Below the pieces are notes generated by a model, which ran no database searches, was not told the DNA's origin, and worked only from the letters and a program-made list of their open reading frames with translations. Shown piece after piece: positions 55,298 to 64,000 of a stretch of 64,000 nucleotides of DNA; within the stretch, counting starts at the first letter, position 1; every line of letters starts with the position of its first letter. This DNA comes from CBDCYH01 sp965224105. Its GTDB lineage: Bacteria > Bacteroidota > Rhodothermia > Rhodothermales > JABDKH01. Where the stretch lies: the NCBI GenBank assembly GCA_965224105.1, contig CBDCYH010000002.1, forward strand, positions 186,001 through 250,000, given 5' to 3'. Made by a program: the position numbers and the translations under genes.

Positions 55298-58153
55298 CTA
55301 CTGTTGTGGAAGGCGGACTACTTTCGCATATCGATCCATGTCGAAGAATTGCTGCGCGGTCTCGCGTATATCATCAACAGTGATGGTATCATAGAACTCA
55401 CGCAACCCTGTCGGCAACGTATTCACGTCAATCCCGGCTCGGTCGAAGAACGCTACATTCCCGACCCAGTAGTTATTGCTCTGCAGGTTTTGCTCGAAGC
55501 CGTTTAACACTGTCTCCTTGACCTTGTCCAGATACTCCTGGTCAACATTCTGCGTGCGGAGCAAATTTATTTCGTCGAAGAGCCGCGAAACCAGTTCATC
55601 CGCGCGATCCGGGTCGCATCCAAACCCGATGACAATCATGTACTGTTGAAATGGGACTCGATCGAAGTTAGAAGAGATTGAGGTGCCGTACGTGCCACCT
55701 AGTTCTTCACGCAGGGTTTCTCGCAGTTTGATCTGCAAGATCTCCCGCATCGCACCCACCTTACGCTCCGTATCCAGGGACCAGGGAGCTTCGCCAGAAA
55801 ACATCACCTGTACTTCCGCCTGTTGCTCCACTCCCGCAACCACAGTCTTGTCGACAATCCCCTGGGGAGGTCGGATTCCGAGGTCCTGCCAACTTTCCTG
55901 CCTGCCGCCGGAGGGAAGAGACCCAAGATATTTTGTCACAAGTTTTTCAGCATCGTCGAGGTCGATGGATCCCACGAAGTAGAAATCGAAGTCGCCAAAA
56001 TCTGAAAACCGGTCCGCGTATATTTCGAACGCAGCATCGTACTGGAGTTCGGCCAGCGTCTCGGGAACCAGCGCGCGCCTCCGGAAATGATAATCAGAAA
56101 ACACCACCCCGAGCGTGTCGTAATAGGCATTCTCAGGGCTTGCCTGATAAGATTCGATCAGGCTTCCAGTGCGTTGCACGAACGAGTTGTAGGCCACGGT
56201 GTCGCGACGGGGCGACGTTCCGTAGAGGTACACCAACTGGAGGAGCGTTTCGAAGTCTTGCGTGGTGCTCGAGCCGCGAAAACCCTCGGAGACTTCCGTG
56301 AGATAAGGGGATACCGAAACGAGTTTGCCTGCGAGTTTTTTCTCCAGCCCGGCAACATCGAATCGACCGGTACCGCCCGCGGTCACCACGTCCACAGCAA
56401 AGTCAGCAGATATTTCCCATTCGTCCTTAACGAGTGATTTTCCTCCTGGGGAGTAGGCATACATCAGGATCTCATCATCCTGGTGCTCGGTGGGCATGAG
56501 GTTGACCGTAACCCCATTGCTGAGCTCCAGCCTCGTCAAACCGATGGGTTCTACGGATCTGCCAACGACCGTGCCACCCGGCAATTCTATATCAACAAGC
56601 GGTCCAGCGTCGACATTGTCTTCGTATGGCTCCAGATCGAGATCGGCGACACGATCGAGCGTCGATTGCAGTTCGGCCGCAGTCGGAACTGATTCTTCGT
56701 CTTCGGTGCCGGTGAGTATGATGACGCGATTGTTCTGCCGCAGCCATTCTTCTACGGCGGCGTTGACATCCGCAAGACTGATTTCTGGCAGCACGTCGCG
56801 AACGAAGCTTAGCTCGAACTCGATTCCGGGAACGGCACTACCCTGCAAGAAGTTTGTTGCGTAGCGTTGAGCAAGAGTGCTCGATTCTGTCTTGTCGCGT
56901 TCATTAAAAGCAGTTTCGTACCGGCGCATGAATTCCAGTTTTTGCCGGTCAAGCTCGCCTTCAAGGAAACCATACCTCCTTGCCCGCTCTGCTTCCGTTG
57001 CAATCGCTTCGAACGCCTTCACATACTCGTCATTTTGCGGGTATGCGTCGAGGTCATAAAACTTCTTCGTCCGTACCCAACTGGTAACGTTTGCATACGC
57101 GGCGATAAACGGAGGATCCGATTGCTGCACGAGCTCGGCCAACCGGGCATCGAGCATTCCAACCACGAGAGCTTCCACGATGCCCAACCTGAATTTTTCA
57201 GCGTCGTTCAAATCGGATTTATCCGCTTTTACAGAAATGCCAACACTTCCGTAGGGAAGTTCTGCGTCGAACTCGCGCGATACCAGCGTCTCCTCGTGAT
57301 CTGGTACTGTTATGATTGGCCGAGGCACGGAATCGTCCATTGGCGAAGCCATCGAACCAAACAATTCTCGGATCTTCCGCTCCGTTTCTTCCGGATCGAC
57401 ACTGCCCACCACGACCACCGCCATCAAATCTGGACGGTACCACTTGTCATAGAAGTCGCGCACTCTGTCTTGCGAGAAACTCTCCAGGATTTCTGGCTTC
57501 CCGATCGGGAGTCTGTCTGAATACGTTGAGCCATGAAGCAGCACGGGTAACTGTCGGTCGAGCACTCGAGCCTGCGCGCCCCTCCCCAGCCTCCACTCCT
57601 CGATTACCACTCCGCGCTCTTTGTCTACTTCATCTGGATCCATCGCAATCTCTGAGGCCCACTCCCGCAGGATCTCAAGTCCCGTGTCGAACACATCTGC
57701 GCTGTCGGTGCGGACCTGCAACTGATATACGGTTTCGTCAAAACTTGTGTACGCGTTGAGGTCTGCCCCAAACCTTGTCCCGGTGAGCTCGAGGTAATCG
57801 ATAAGTTCTTGTTTGGCGTATTTTGTGGTCCCGTTGAAAGCCATGTGTTCGAGAAAGTGCGCAAGTCCCTGCTGGTCGTCCGCCTCCAGAACGGAGCCGG
57901 CATTAACGACCAGCCGAAGCTCGGCCCTGTCAACCGGGTGCTGGTTAGGATGGATATAGAACCGCATTCCATTCTCAAGTTGACCAGAGATTACCAACGG
58001 ATCCAAGGGGAACTTTCCGGATGATGCAACCTCATCAGAGTACGCCGCCGCCTCTTCAGTGCTCTCTTCGATAGGCATCTGAACATCCGTTGTACTGCCG
58101 CAGGCGCTCAACAGGAAAACCGAAATGACAAGAGCTATTCTATTCCAAAACAT
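55298..58153 (-). CDS. M16 family zinc metallopeptidase lipoprotein
   Basis: A 951-residue two-half M16 peptidase with a lipoprotein signal (VFLLSACGS). The inverted zinc motif HFLEH sits near residue 98 (GLAHFLEHMAFNGTTKY), with the downstream Glu in VVIEEWRLGR. The C-terminal half has the second M16 domain. Like other pitrilysin/PqqL-type enzymes it probably degrades small peptides in the periplasm. It lies 5 bases after the PA14/DUF1080 gene. Confidence 0.92.
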   Translation of the reverse strand: MFWNRIALVISVFLLSACGSTTDVQMPIEESTEEAAAYSDEVASSGKFPLDPLVISGQLENGMRFYIHPNQHPVDRAELRLVVNAGSVLEADDQQGLAHFLEHMAFNGTTKYAKQELIDYLELTGTRFGADLNAYTSFDETVYQLQVRTDSADVFDTGLEILREWASEIAMDPDEVDKERGVVIEEWRLGRGAQARVLDRQLPVLLHGSTYSDRLPIGKPEILESFSQDRVRDFYDKWYRPDLMAVVVVGSVDPEETERKIRELFGSMASPMDDSVPRPIITVPDHEETLVSREFDAELPYGSVGISVKADKSDLNDAEKFRLGIVEALVVGMLDARLAELVQQSDPPFIAAYANVTSWVRTKKFYDLDAYPQNDEYVKAFEAIATEAERARRYGFLEGELDRQKLEFMRRYETAFNERDKTESSTLAQRYATNFLQGSAVPGIEFELSFVRDVLPEISLADVNAAVEEWLRQNNRVIILTGTEDEESVPTAAELQSTLDRVADLDLEPYEDNVDAGPLVDIELPGGTVVGRSVEPIGLTRLELSNGVTVNLMPTEHQDDEILMYAYSPGGKSLVKDEWEISADFAVDVVTAGGTGRFDVAGLEKKLAGKLVSVSPYLTEVSEGFRGSSTTQDFETLLQLVYLYGTSPRRDTVAYNSFVQRTGSLIESYQASPENAYYDTLGVVFSDYHFRRRALVPETLAELQYDAAFEIYADRFSDFGDFDFYFVGSIDLDDAEKLVTKYLGSLPSGGRQESWQDLGIRPPQGIVDKTVVAGVEQQAEVQVMFSGEAPWSLDTERKVGAMREILQIKLRETLREELGGTYGTSISSNFDRVPFQQYMIVIGFGCDPDRADELVSRLFDEINLLRTQNVDQEYLDKVKETVLNGFEQNLQSNNYWVGNVAFFDRAGIDVNTLPTGLREFYDTITVDDIRETAQQFFDMDRYAKVVRLPQQ

Positions 58154-58158
58154 GTCGA

Positions 58159-59631
58159 TTACTTGAGTTGTCTAATTTTGATGTTGCGAAACCAAACCTT
58201 GTCGCCATGATCCTGCAGTGCAATATGACCAGCCTTGCTCAGACCGTATGCGGGCATGTCAACGAATTTTGACTGGCTCACCATGTCTTTCCATTCGTCT
58301 GTCCACAGCTCATACGATACTATCTTGTAGCCGTTGAGCCAATGCTGCACGTGTCCGCCATCTACAACCAGTCGGATCGAGTTCCACTTTCCGTGCGGCC
58401 TACTTACATCGCGGGCGGGTGGATGCAACGCATAATTTGCTCCGGCTGATGTGGCTTTGTTTAAACCGTCCGGGTGATTCGCATTGTCGAGTATCTGCAT
58501 CTCGGGAGCGGATTCCCAGACGTTCACATAGTCTTCCGTGCTTCGAAAGAAGATTCCTGAGTTGCCTCCTTCCACAATTTTCCATTCCAGCATCAACTCA
58601 AAATTATCAAACATTTGGTCTGTGATGATGTCTCCTCGGCCGGCCTGGGCTGGATCAAAGTGGAGTTCACCGTATTCAGTCACGCTCCACGCGGGCGGTG
58701 CTGACTCCTGCCGGTATCCTCTCCATCCCGAAAGATCTTTGCCGCTGAACAACAACTCCCAGCCGTCACGTATCTCATCATCCGACAAGACATTAGTCCC
58801 ACCAGCACTCGTGGTTTCAGAAACGTATCCCGGTACGCGCGGAACGTTGTTCATCGTATACCATGCTTCGGTACACCACAGCGGACTATCCCTGTCGCTC
58901 CGAAAAGGACCAACGATGTGTACGTGGTAGACGTGCCCGGCTTCTATCCCGTCGACCTCGAGGAAAACGGATCTCCGGTCGTCCGATACAGATGCCGATA
59001 ACACTTTGAGTTGAGTCTCGTCCACCTTCGGACCACCGTACTTATGCGTAGGTACATACCGCCAGCGCGATATATCGTAGTCGTCAACTTCGTTTCCTGA
59101 TAGGGCACTCAACTGTTCTGTAAACGTTACGAGGAAGCCATTCGATCTGGCCTCAACTTTCAACATTTCAAAAACTGACTTGCCGTTGTATTTCAACCGT
59201 TGCAATCCGTAGGTCAACTTTCCGGTTTGGCCCCAATTCCCCGTTGATCCAACTCCGCCGACATAGATGGCGCCGTCGGGTCCGCGCGTCCATCGATTAA
59301 TTCCTGACTCAAGTCCCTGCGTAAATCTGAAAACGGCACCCTGGTACTCGCCGTCCACCTTTTCGACAAACACCCGTTTCAGTCCACCGTGCGTCACCTC
59401 CGAGTGCATCATTTGACCCGCATATGGGCCTTCCGTCATGAGTCCTGGTTGGCTGGGTGAATTTCCGATTTCGCCCTGTGGCCCCTTGTACGCCATCCAA
59501 TAGATAAACGCCGCCATCTGGCTCCCAAAGGCAGAGCACCAGTCGCCCGTCTTGCAGCCAATCCATTCCGCCAACGCGTGGTTCAAAACCTTCCGGGCGA
59601 ACGGTTGCCAGATCGAACGCAGGGTGAACAT
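58159..59631 (-). pseudogene. C-terminal half of the broken PA14/DUF1080 gene (3-keto-disaccharide hydrolase domain)
   Basis: The frame open from 59631 has meaningful protein sequence only from about 59495 (GPQGEIGNSPSQPG). It then gives a segment ending in the blocks VTHGGLKRVFVEKV and GSTGNWGQTGKLTYGLQRL, and from about residue 275 a 3-keto-disaccharide hydrolase domain (DUF1080): DDEIRDGWELLFSGKDLSGWRG, EWKIVEGGNSGIFFRS, HGKWNSIRLVVDGG. Its real N-terminal part is in the frame ending at 59309, so this is the back half of one interrupted gene. As an independent protein it would lack a signal peptide. Confidence 0.75.
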
Positions 59632-61630
59632 CGACTAGCGGCTGCCCGTCACCCGGTCGCCCGACCATGTCCGGTGTCATTAGTCGCTTGTATCCTGGAG
59701 CTGTGACGCGCACCTCTGCGGCCTGCGTTGACAAAGCGTCTTGCGGTACCAGAACGAAGTCCGAGTCGCCTGGCTTCTGCCATTCCAGGCGAAGAGTTTT
59801 GCCCGCACCTGCCTGGAAATAGTAAATTCTGATGGGGTGATCACCAGGCTCAAGATGTAATTCCTGCACTCTCGCAGTAGGGCCGTGCAAACCGTCATGA
59901 TCGACTACGATTGCACCGTCAAGCCAGAGTATAGCACCGTCATCGCTAGTGAGCCTGAAGGTGTATTCCCCTGGCAACTCGACCGTAAGGAAGCCGGTAA
60001 TGTCAAGGACAAAGTTCTCCTCCTGGCCAGCGTAATCATTTGTATGCTCGAGCTCTACCGAGGGTACTACCCACGACTTGTTGGGCGTCTGGCCAGGCAC
60101 TAGCGGCCACAACCGCGTAATTGGCTTCCCGATATCGTACGCGCGAGCGGCAAGACCCGGTTCGCGAATGCCCGGAATCGGCTGACCTCCTGTCTCCTTG
60201 TCACCAACGAGCTTGACAGTCGCAAAAACTCTGGGATCCGTCCAGTTGACGGGTTCGGATGAATGCCAGCTAATCACAGCGTCCACTCCATCGCCATCGT
60301 CATCATCGTCTACATACAGATCCAATCCGATTTCAGGAGACGAGAACAAGTCAACACCCAATGTGCTCCAAGGTATTCTTGCTTCGAGCGTGTAGCCATT
60401 CACGGTCTCGATGGCGGCGTACTCTGTACCGGGGTGATTAACGGCAAGATTGGACGCCCAAAAGCCCTTTCCCGATCGAGAAAAGATTAGTTGTTGATCG
60501 TTTCCATCGTATGCGGCAGCTTTTTCGTTTCCGCCGTCTATGTATATCTCAACCGCATCGTCACGGAAGGGCATCTCCGAATCTTCGATGGAGATGTCAT
60601 CCACGACCGTGGCAAAGAAGAAGATGTTATACGGATCGTACGTCACACGAAACTCGGCTGACAGATCTGCTGCGTTTGTTACACGACCCGCGACTTCATT
60701 GACGAGTTTATACGGTTCGAACTCTACCCAGAGATTATCCAGTCGCCCATCAATCTCAGGTGCGACGTTGGTAGAAAAAATCTGGGTGGCCTCTATGTCA
60801 GTAGTGGTTGGCTCCGGACTTTCGGGCGGATCGGTTTCCATGCCTGTCGCATCAGATACGGCCGCAACATATGCATCCGTCAGGCCCACGAGATTCGAGA
60901 GCAAGTGTGTATTTTTCGCCGCGGTAATTTGTATAGATCCGGTGACATCGGCTACTGGCTTACCATCCGATCTTGTTCGCTCTATTGCGCTCGACAGCCA
61001 ATCTCCATCATATTGGACGCCGTTATCGGGTGACACGGATGATGCTGCAAACAAAAGCCTCACGGACGCAAGTGAATCCGACTGCAATTGGAATTGCCTT
61101 ACAAATTCTATATCGCCGTCTGCGGGAGCCGCTTCGATGGTTTCACTAACGATTGCCGTGCGACCCTCTTCGTCCGTTAGCTTGCAGCTAATTTCCACGT
61201 GCCCGTCAATGAAGCGATACCCCAGGAATCGAGTACCCAGAGGATCACCGTCTACGGTTTTCCATGGCCCCTCCCGTTTACCCACCCCATACGCCACGCC
61301 TCGCGAGGTAGGTTGCGGCCCATGCTCTTTGGTATACACAGCACCCCGAAAGTCAACATCACCTTTCCAATATTTGTAAAGGCTACAATCGGTTGCATCG
61401 TATGCGACAAACAAGTCGTGGTGCAGACCAACTGTGATGATCCGGGCTTTCTTATCGAGCACAGATCGGAATACCCACGGGTCCGATGGTTTGTCTGCTG
61501 GCGGTGGCAGCGTGATTGATGGTGCTTCGGGGGTTTGCTGAACGGCAGTGCCTCCCCCGGTGCATCCGCCGATGAGTACCAGGCTTGCCAGACTTAGGGT
61601 GACAAGCCTAACGATTGGTTGTCTGCCCAT
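59309..61630 (-). pseudogene. N-terminal half of the broken PA14/DUF1080 gene (carbohydrate-binding, exported)
   Basis: A frame of 773 residues whose last about 60 residues (after VYLLDGVQG) are out of phase and meaningless. It has a lipoprotein signal (LVLIGGCTGG), an N-terminal domain of about 270 residues, a DOMON/CBM9-like module (FSTNVAPEIDGRLDNLWVEF, about 285-475), a PA14 domain (about 525-625, LTSDDGAILWLDGAIVVDHDGLHG) and the start of a propeller-like domain (GGMDWLQDGRLVLCLWEPDGG). Homologues I recall continue with about 170 residues of propeller before GPQGEIGNSPSQPG; here those residues are absent and the frame changes. This points to an internal deletion of about 500 bases plus frameshift, which is inference from memory of the family. 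Confidence 0.75.
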
Positions 61631-61684
61631 AACAGAGAGGAAATCAATGTATGGTTATAAGAGAGATCACTTTTCCATCACGCC

Positions 61685-62686
61685 TCAGTCTCCGGAAAAT
61701 GCAGCGTCGAAGGCCTGTTGTGGTTCCGGGAAATCAAGTGCTCGAACGAAGTCGCAAGCTTCCGCTGCTCCGTGCTCGCGCGCCATGCCGCTGTCTTCCC
61801 ATTCGACCGAGAGAGGTCCGCTGTAGCCCGCGCGATTTAACGCTCGAATAATTTCCTCAAAATCTATTACGCCTCTGCCCGGCGATCTAAAGTCCCAGTA
61901 CCGGCGCGGATCTCCAAATTCGGTATGGCCTCCGAAAACCCCAACAGGCATTGTCGTTTGCGACCACCACACATCCTTAACATGGACGTGATAAATCCTG
62001 TCGGCAAATTGATCGATAAAGCCGACGTAATCTACACCCTGATAACCGAAGTGGCTCGGGTCATAGTTGAATCCGAATGCTTTCCGATTGTCAATAGCTT
62101 CAAGTGCTCTTGCGGCGGACGCGATGTCGAATGCGATTTCGGTCGGATGTACTTCCAATGCAAACCGTACGCCTTCCTCGTCAAACACATCCAAAATCTC
62201 GTTCCATCGCTTCGCAAAATCGTCAAAGCCCTCGTTGATCATTTCCCCAGGAACCGGCGGGAAAGAATACAGCAGGTGCCAGATCGAGCTCCCCGTGAAT
62301 CCGTTGACCACGCCCACCCCTAGCCTGGCCGCGGCTCGCGCGGTGTTTTTCATTTCCTCGGCCGCACGCTTCTGGACTTCAGAGCCTACACCGCTTCCCC
62401 AGACGTTCGCCGGTAGAATTGCCTTATGTCGAGAGTCGATGCGATCACAAACCGCCTGCCCGACAAGGTGACTGCTAATCGCGTATACCGCAAGTCCATT
62501 GTCGTCGAGCAGCTTGCGAATATCGTCGCAGTAATTGTTATCTGACAACGCCTGGTGGACGTCGAAATGATCACCCCAGCAGGCTAGCTCCAGCCCATCG
62601 TAGCCAAATTCTTTGGCCATCGGTGCCAATTTTGCAAGTGGCAAATCGGCCCACTGGCCGGTGAACAACGTTACAGGTCTTGACAT
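61685..62686 (-). CDS. Sugar phosphate isomerase/epimerase (TIM barrel)
   Basis: A 333-residue AP-endonuclease-2/xylose isomerase-like TIM barrel. Metal-site segments are FALEVHPTEIAFD, FNYDPSHFGYQGVDY, IYHVHVKDVWW and LSVEWEDSGM. It is an isomerase or epimerase of sugars or inositol derivatives. It precedes the PA14/DUF1080 gene by 54 bases and follows a Gfo/Idh gene by 9 bases, so a sugar-catabolic operon is likely. Confidence 0.88.
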   Translation of the reverse strand: MSRPVTLFTGQWADLPLAKLAPMAKEFGYDGLELACWGDHFDVHQALSDNNYCDDIRKLLDDNGLAVYAISSHLVGQAVCDRIDSRHKAILPANVWGSGVGSEVQKRAAEEMKNTARAAARLGVGVVNGFTGSSIWHLLYSFPPVPGEMINEGFDDFAKRWNEILDVFDEEGVRFALEVHPTEIAFDIASAARALEAIDNRKAFGFNYDPSHFGYQGVDYVGFIDQFADRIYHVHVKDVWWSQTTMPVGVFGGHTEFGDPRRYWDFRSPGRGVIDFEEIIRALNRAGYSGPLSVEWEDSGMAREHGAAEACDFVRALDFPEPQQAFDAAFSGD

Positions 62687-62695
62687 CGGATTTGT

Positions 62696-63859
62696 TTAAG
62701 TCGGCGGATCAGGAAATTTAGCTGAGATCCATGATCTCTTCGCGCTACTCTCCACCGCTTTGTGAATAAAGTGCACCCCGCGAGCGCCGTCGACAACTGT
62801 CGGAAAGTCACTCTCCAGGTAATTCGGTTTATTGCCATCTCGGATGGCAATAATTGTCTTGCACACGTTGCCGTAGATGTTTGCGAACGCCTCAATGAAT
62901 CCTTCGGGGTGTCCCGGTGGCAAACGCGTGGCGTGCAGACTAGCTTCCGAAAGGTAGTCATGCCCGCGACGAAAAAGTTTAGCTGGTGCGTCGGGAAACC
63001 GCATCAGCAAATCCTCGGGCCTCTGCTGGTGCCATTCCAGTGCCGCCTCAGTCCCATAGACACGAAGCTTGAGAGCGTTTTCTTCGCCAATAGAAATCTG
63101 GGATGCGAACAACAATCCCCGCACACCTCCGGAAAAGCGGAGCAGGATATTACCATCGTCATCCAGTTGTCGGCCCGGGATTGATCCCAGGTCGGCACAC
63201 ATTTCCTCGATCTCCAAACCACACACGTAGTGAACGAGGTTGTATGCATGTGTACCGATGTCGGCCATACATGATGAGATGCCGGCTGTTGATGGATCCG
63301 TTCGCCAGACTGCCTGCTTCAAGCCCGTTTCTTCTGCCAGCGAGGCTAACCATCCTTGCGGATACTCCACCACCACCTTCCGAATCTCTCCAAGCGAACC
63401 TCGACGCACCAGTTCGCGCGCCTCTTTGACCATGGGGTAGCCCGTGTAGTTGTGGGTTAACCCGAATACGACTTCGTGTTGTCTAACTAGATCAACGAGG
63501 TCGAAAGCATCCTCGAGCGTGTTGGTTAATGGTTTGTCGCAAACAATGTTGAAGCCCTCCCGGATGAACGCCGAGGCAATCTCGTGATGTGAGCTGTTGG
63601 GAGTGACTATCGAAATAAAGTCCAGTCTATCCTGTTCGTCCCGACTACTCTCGGCGGCAACCATTTCCTTATAATTGCGGTAAACGCGTGCTGGATCCAG
63701 TCCGAGCAACGCACCTTGCGCCACAGATTTTTCTGCTGATTGCGAAAATGCCCCTGCCACAATATCCGCCAGTCCGTCGAGCCGCGCGGCCTGACGGTGG
63801 ACCTCTCCGATAAACGCACCGGGTCCGCCGCCAACCATTCCGTACCGAAGCTTTTTCAT
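62696..63859 (-). CDS. Gfo/Idh/MocA family oxidoreductase
   Basis: A 387-residue cytoplasmic dehydrogenase with the Rossmann motif LRYGMVGGGPGAFIGEVHR and the EKP-like CDKPLTN substrate loop (VCDKPLTNTLEDAF). The C-terminal alpha/beta domain carries the PSTAGISSCMADIGTHAYN block. Reduces or oxidises a sugar or inositol with NAD(P). Its ATG overlaps the stop of the upstream isomerase by 4 bases (ATGA). Confidence 0.9.
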   Translation of the reverse strand: MKKLRYGMVGGGPGAFIGEVHRQAARLDGLADIVAGAFSQSAEKSVAQGALLGLDPARVYRNYKEMVAAESSRDEQDRLDFISIVTPNSSHHEIASAFIREGFNIVCDKPLTNTLEDAFDLVDLVRQHEVVFGLTHNYTGYPMVKEARELVRRGSLGEIRKVVVEYPQGWLASLAEETGLKQAVWRTDPSTAGISSCMADIGTHAYNLVHYVCGLEIEEMCADLGSIPGRQLDDDGNILLRFSGGVRGLLFASQISIGEENALKLRVYGTEAALEWHQQRPEDLLMRFPDAPAKLFRRGHDYLSEASLHATRLPPGHPEGFIEAFANIYGNVCKTIIAIRDGNKPNYLESDFPTVVDGARGVHFIHKAVESSAKRSWISAKFPDPPT

Positions 63860-64000
63860 GTGCGCGGGATTTGCAGACCTTCCAGATGCGAGTACGCCCG
63901 ACGGATACTTTCCATGGGATACTCCGCGTTGTCGTGTTCAACAAAATAATGTTGCAACCCCGCCAACTCCGACTTCGAGAATATTGTGGCAAAGTCGATC
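63856..64000 (-). CDS. Sugar phosphate isomerase/epimerase, C-terminal fragment (runs off the window)
   Basis: The minus-strand frame open to the window edge gives a 47-residue end, including LAGLQHYFVEHDNAEYPMES and SHLEGLQIPRT, then TGA overlapping the next ATG. HYFVEHDNA-type endings are typical of TIM-barrel sugar phosphate isomerases. Only the C-terminal end is present. Confidence 0.7.
   Translation of the reverse strand, partial: IDFATIFSKSELAGLQHYFVEHDNAEYPMESIRRAYSHLEGLQIPRT

Noticed and set aside
56867..57520. 217-residue plus-strand frame opposite the M16 gene
   Set aside because: Antisense shadow of a gene with a well-conserved zinc motif.
1..64000. CRISPR array or rRNA operon
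   Set aside because: No regularly spaced direct repeats or rRNA sequence were seen.

Overview
The window comes from a bacterial chromosome, most likely a marine or environmental member of the Bacteroidota near the Rhodothermia/Balneolia. This is inferred from a type IX secretion-style C-terminal sorting domain on the DUF1501 protein, weak or absent Shine-Dalgarno sequences before most starts, a carbohydrate-oriented exported proteome (GH109, 3-keto-disaccharide hydrolase domain, PA14, SSS symporter, Gfo/Idh oxidoreductases) and a Bacteroidota-like elongator tRNA-Met. No rRNA, CRISPR array, integrase or transposase is visible.

Layout. 1-5.7 kb is housekeeping: the end of a glycosyltransferase, holB, tRNA-Met, an EF-G-like GTPase, tsaB and accD. 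6-19 kb holds a YceI protein, tRNA-Leu, an M1 metallopeptidase broken by an in-frame TAA, tRNA-Asn, a rhodanese lipoprotein, a carboxymuconolactone-decarboxylase-like protein, a photosynthetic reaction centre-type cytochrome c, a divergent EamA/LysR pair, a DUF1800-DUF1501 pair whose first member carries two frameshifts, a nitrilase-family amidase, a Tat-exported TIM barrel and a DUF4230 protein. 19-24 kb is an accessory island of small minus-strand genes: a Cys-motif protein, a PIN nuclease with an overlapping partner, two paralogous tail-fibre-like proteins, a possible HEPN protein, a TagO/VasI-like protein overlapping an XRE regulator, and a Cys-rich lipoprotein. 24-36 kb carries a c-type cytochrome, a hipBA module with an AT-rich promoter, a PhyH-type dioxygenase, a 1,529-residue beta-helix/tail-spike-like protein with a triplicated C-terminal domain, and a TPR membrane protein.

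36-41 kb looks like an amino-sugar/galactoside uptake and catabolism cluster: a galactokinase-like GHMP kinase, a sodium:solute symporter and a GH109-type exported oxidoreductase/glycosidase. Next come an APH-M23-class III aminotransferase fusion, a secreted beta-helix protein, and a decarboxylating 6-phosphogluconate dehydrogenase paired with a transaldolase/glucose-6-phosphate isomerase fusion (central sugar-phosphate metabolism). After an ankyrin protein and an exported coiled-coil protein, a long minus-strand run from 64 kb down to 51.7 kb holds two sugar-phosphate isomerases, a Gfo/Idh oxidoreductase, a PA14/DUF1080 gene that is frameshifted and apparently internally deleted, an M16 peptidase, a sarcosine oxidase-like flavoprotein, a TPR protein and a two-domain sulfurtransferase. 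Spacings of -8 to about 54 bases suggest one operon.

Two themes stand out. Three large exported-protein genes are disrupted while their neighbours are intact; this means either recent gene decay or assembly error. The 19-24 kb island is the best place to look for an undescribed system: it has no recognisable integrase, clusters candidate nuclease, regulator and phage-structure-like small genes on one strand, and most of its products are unrecognised.
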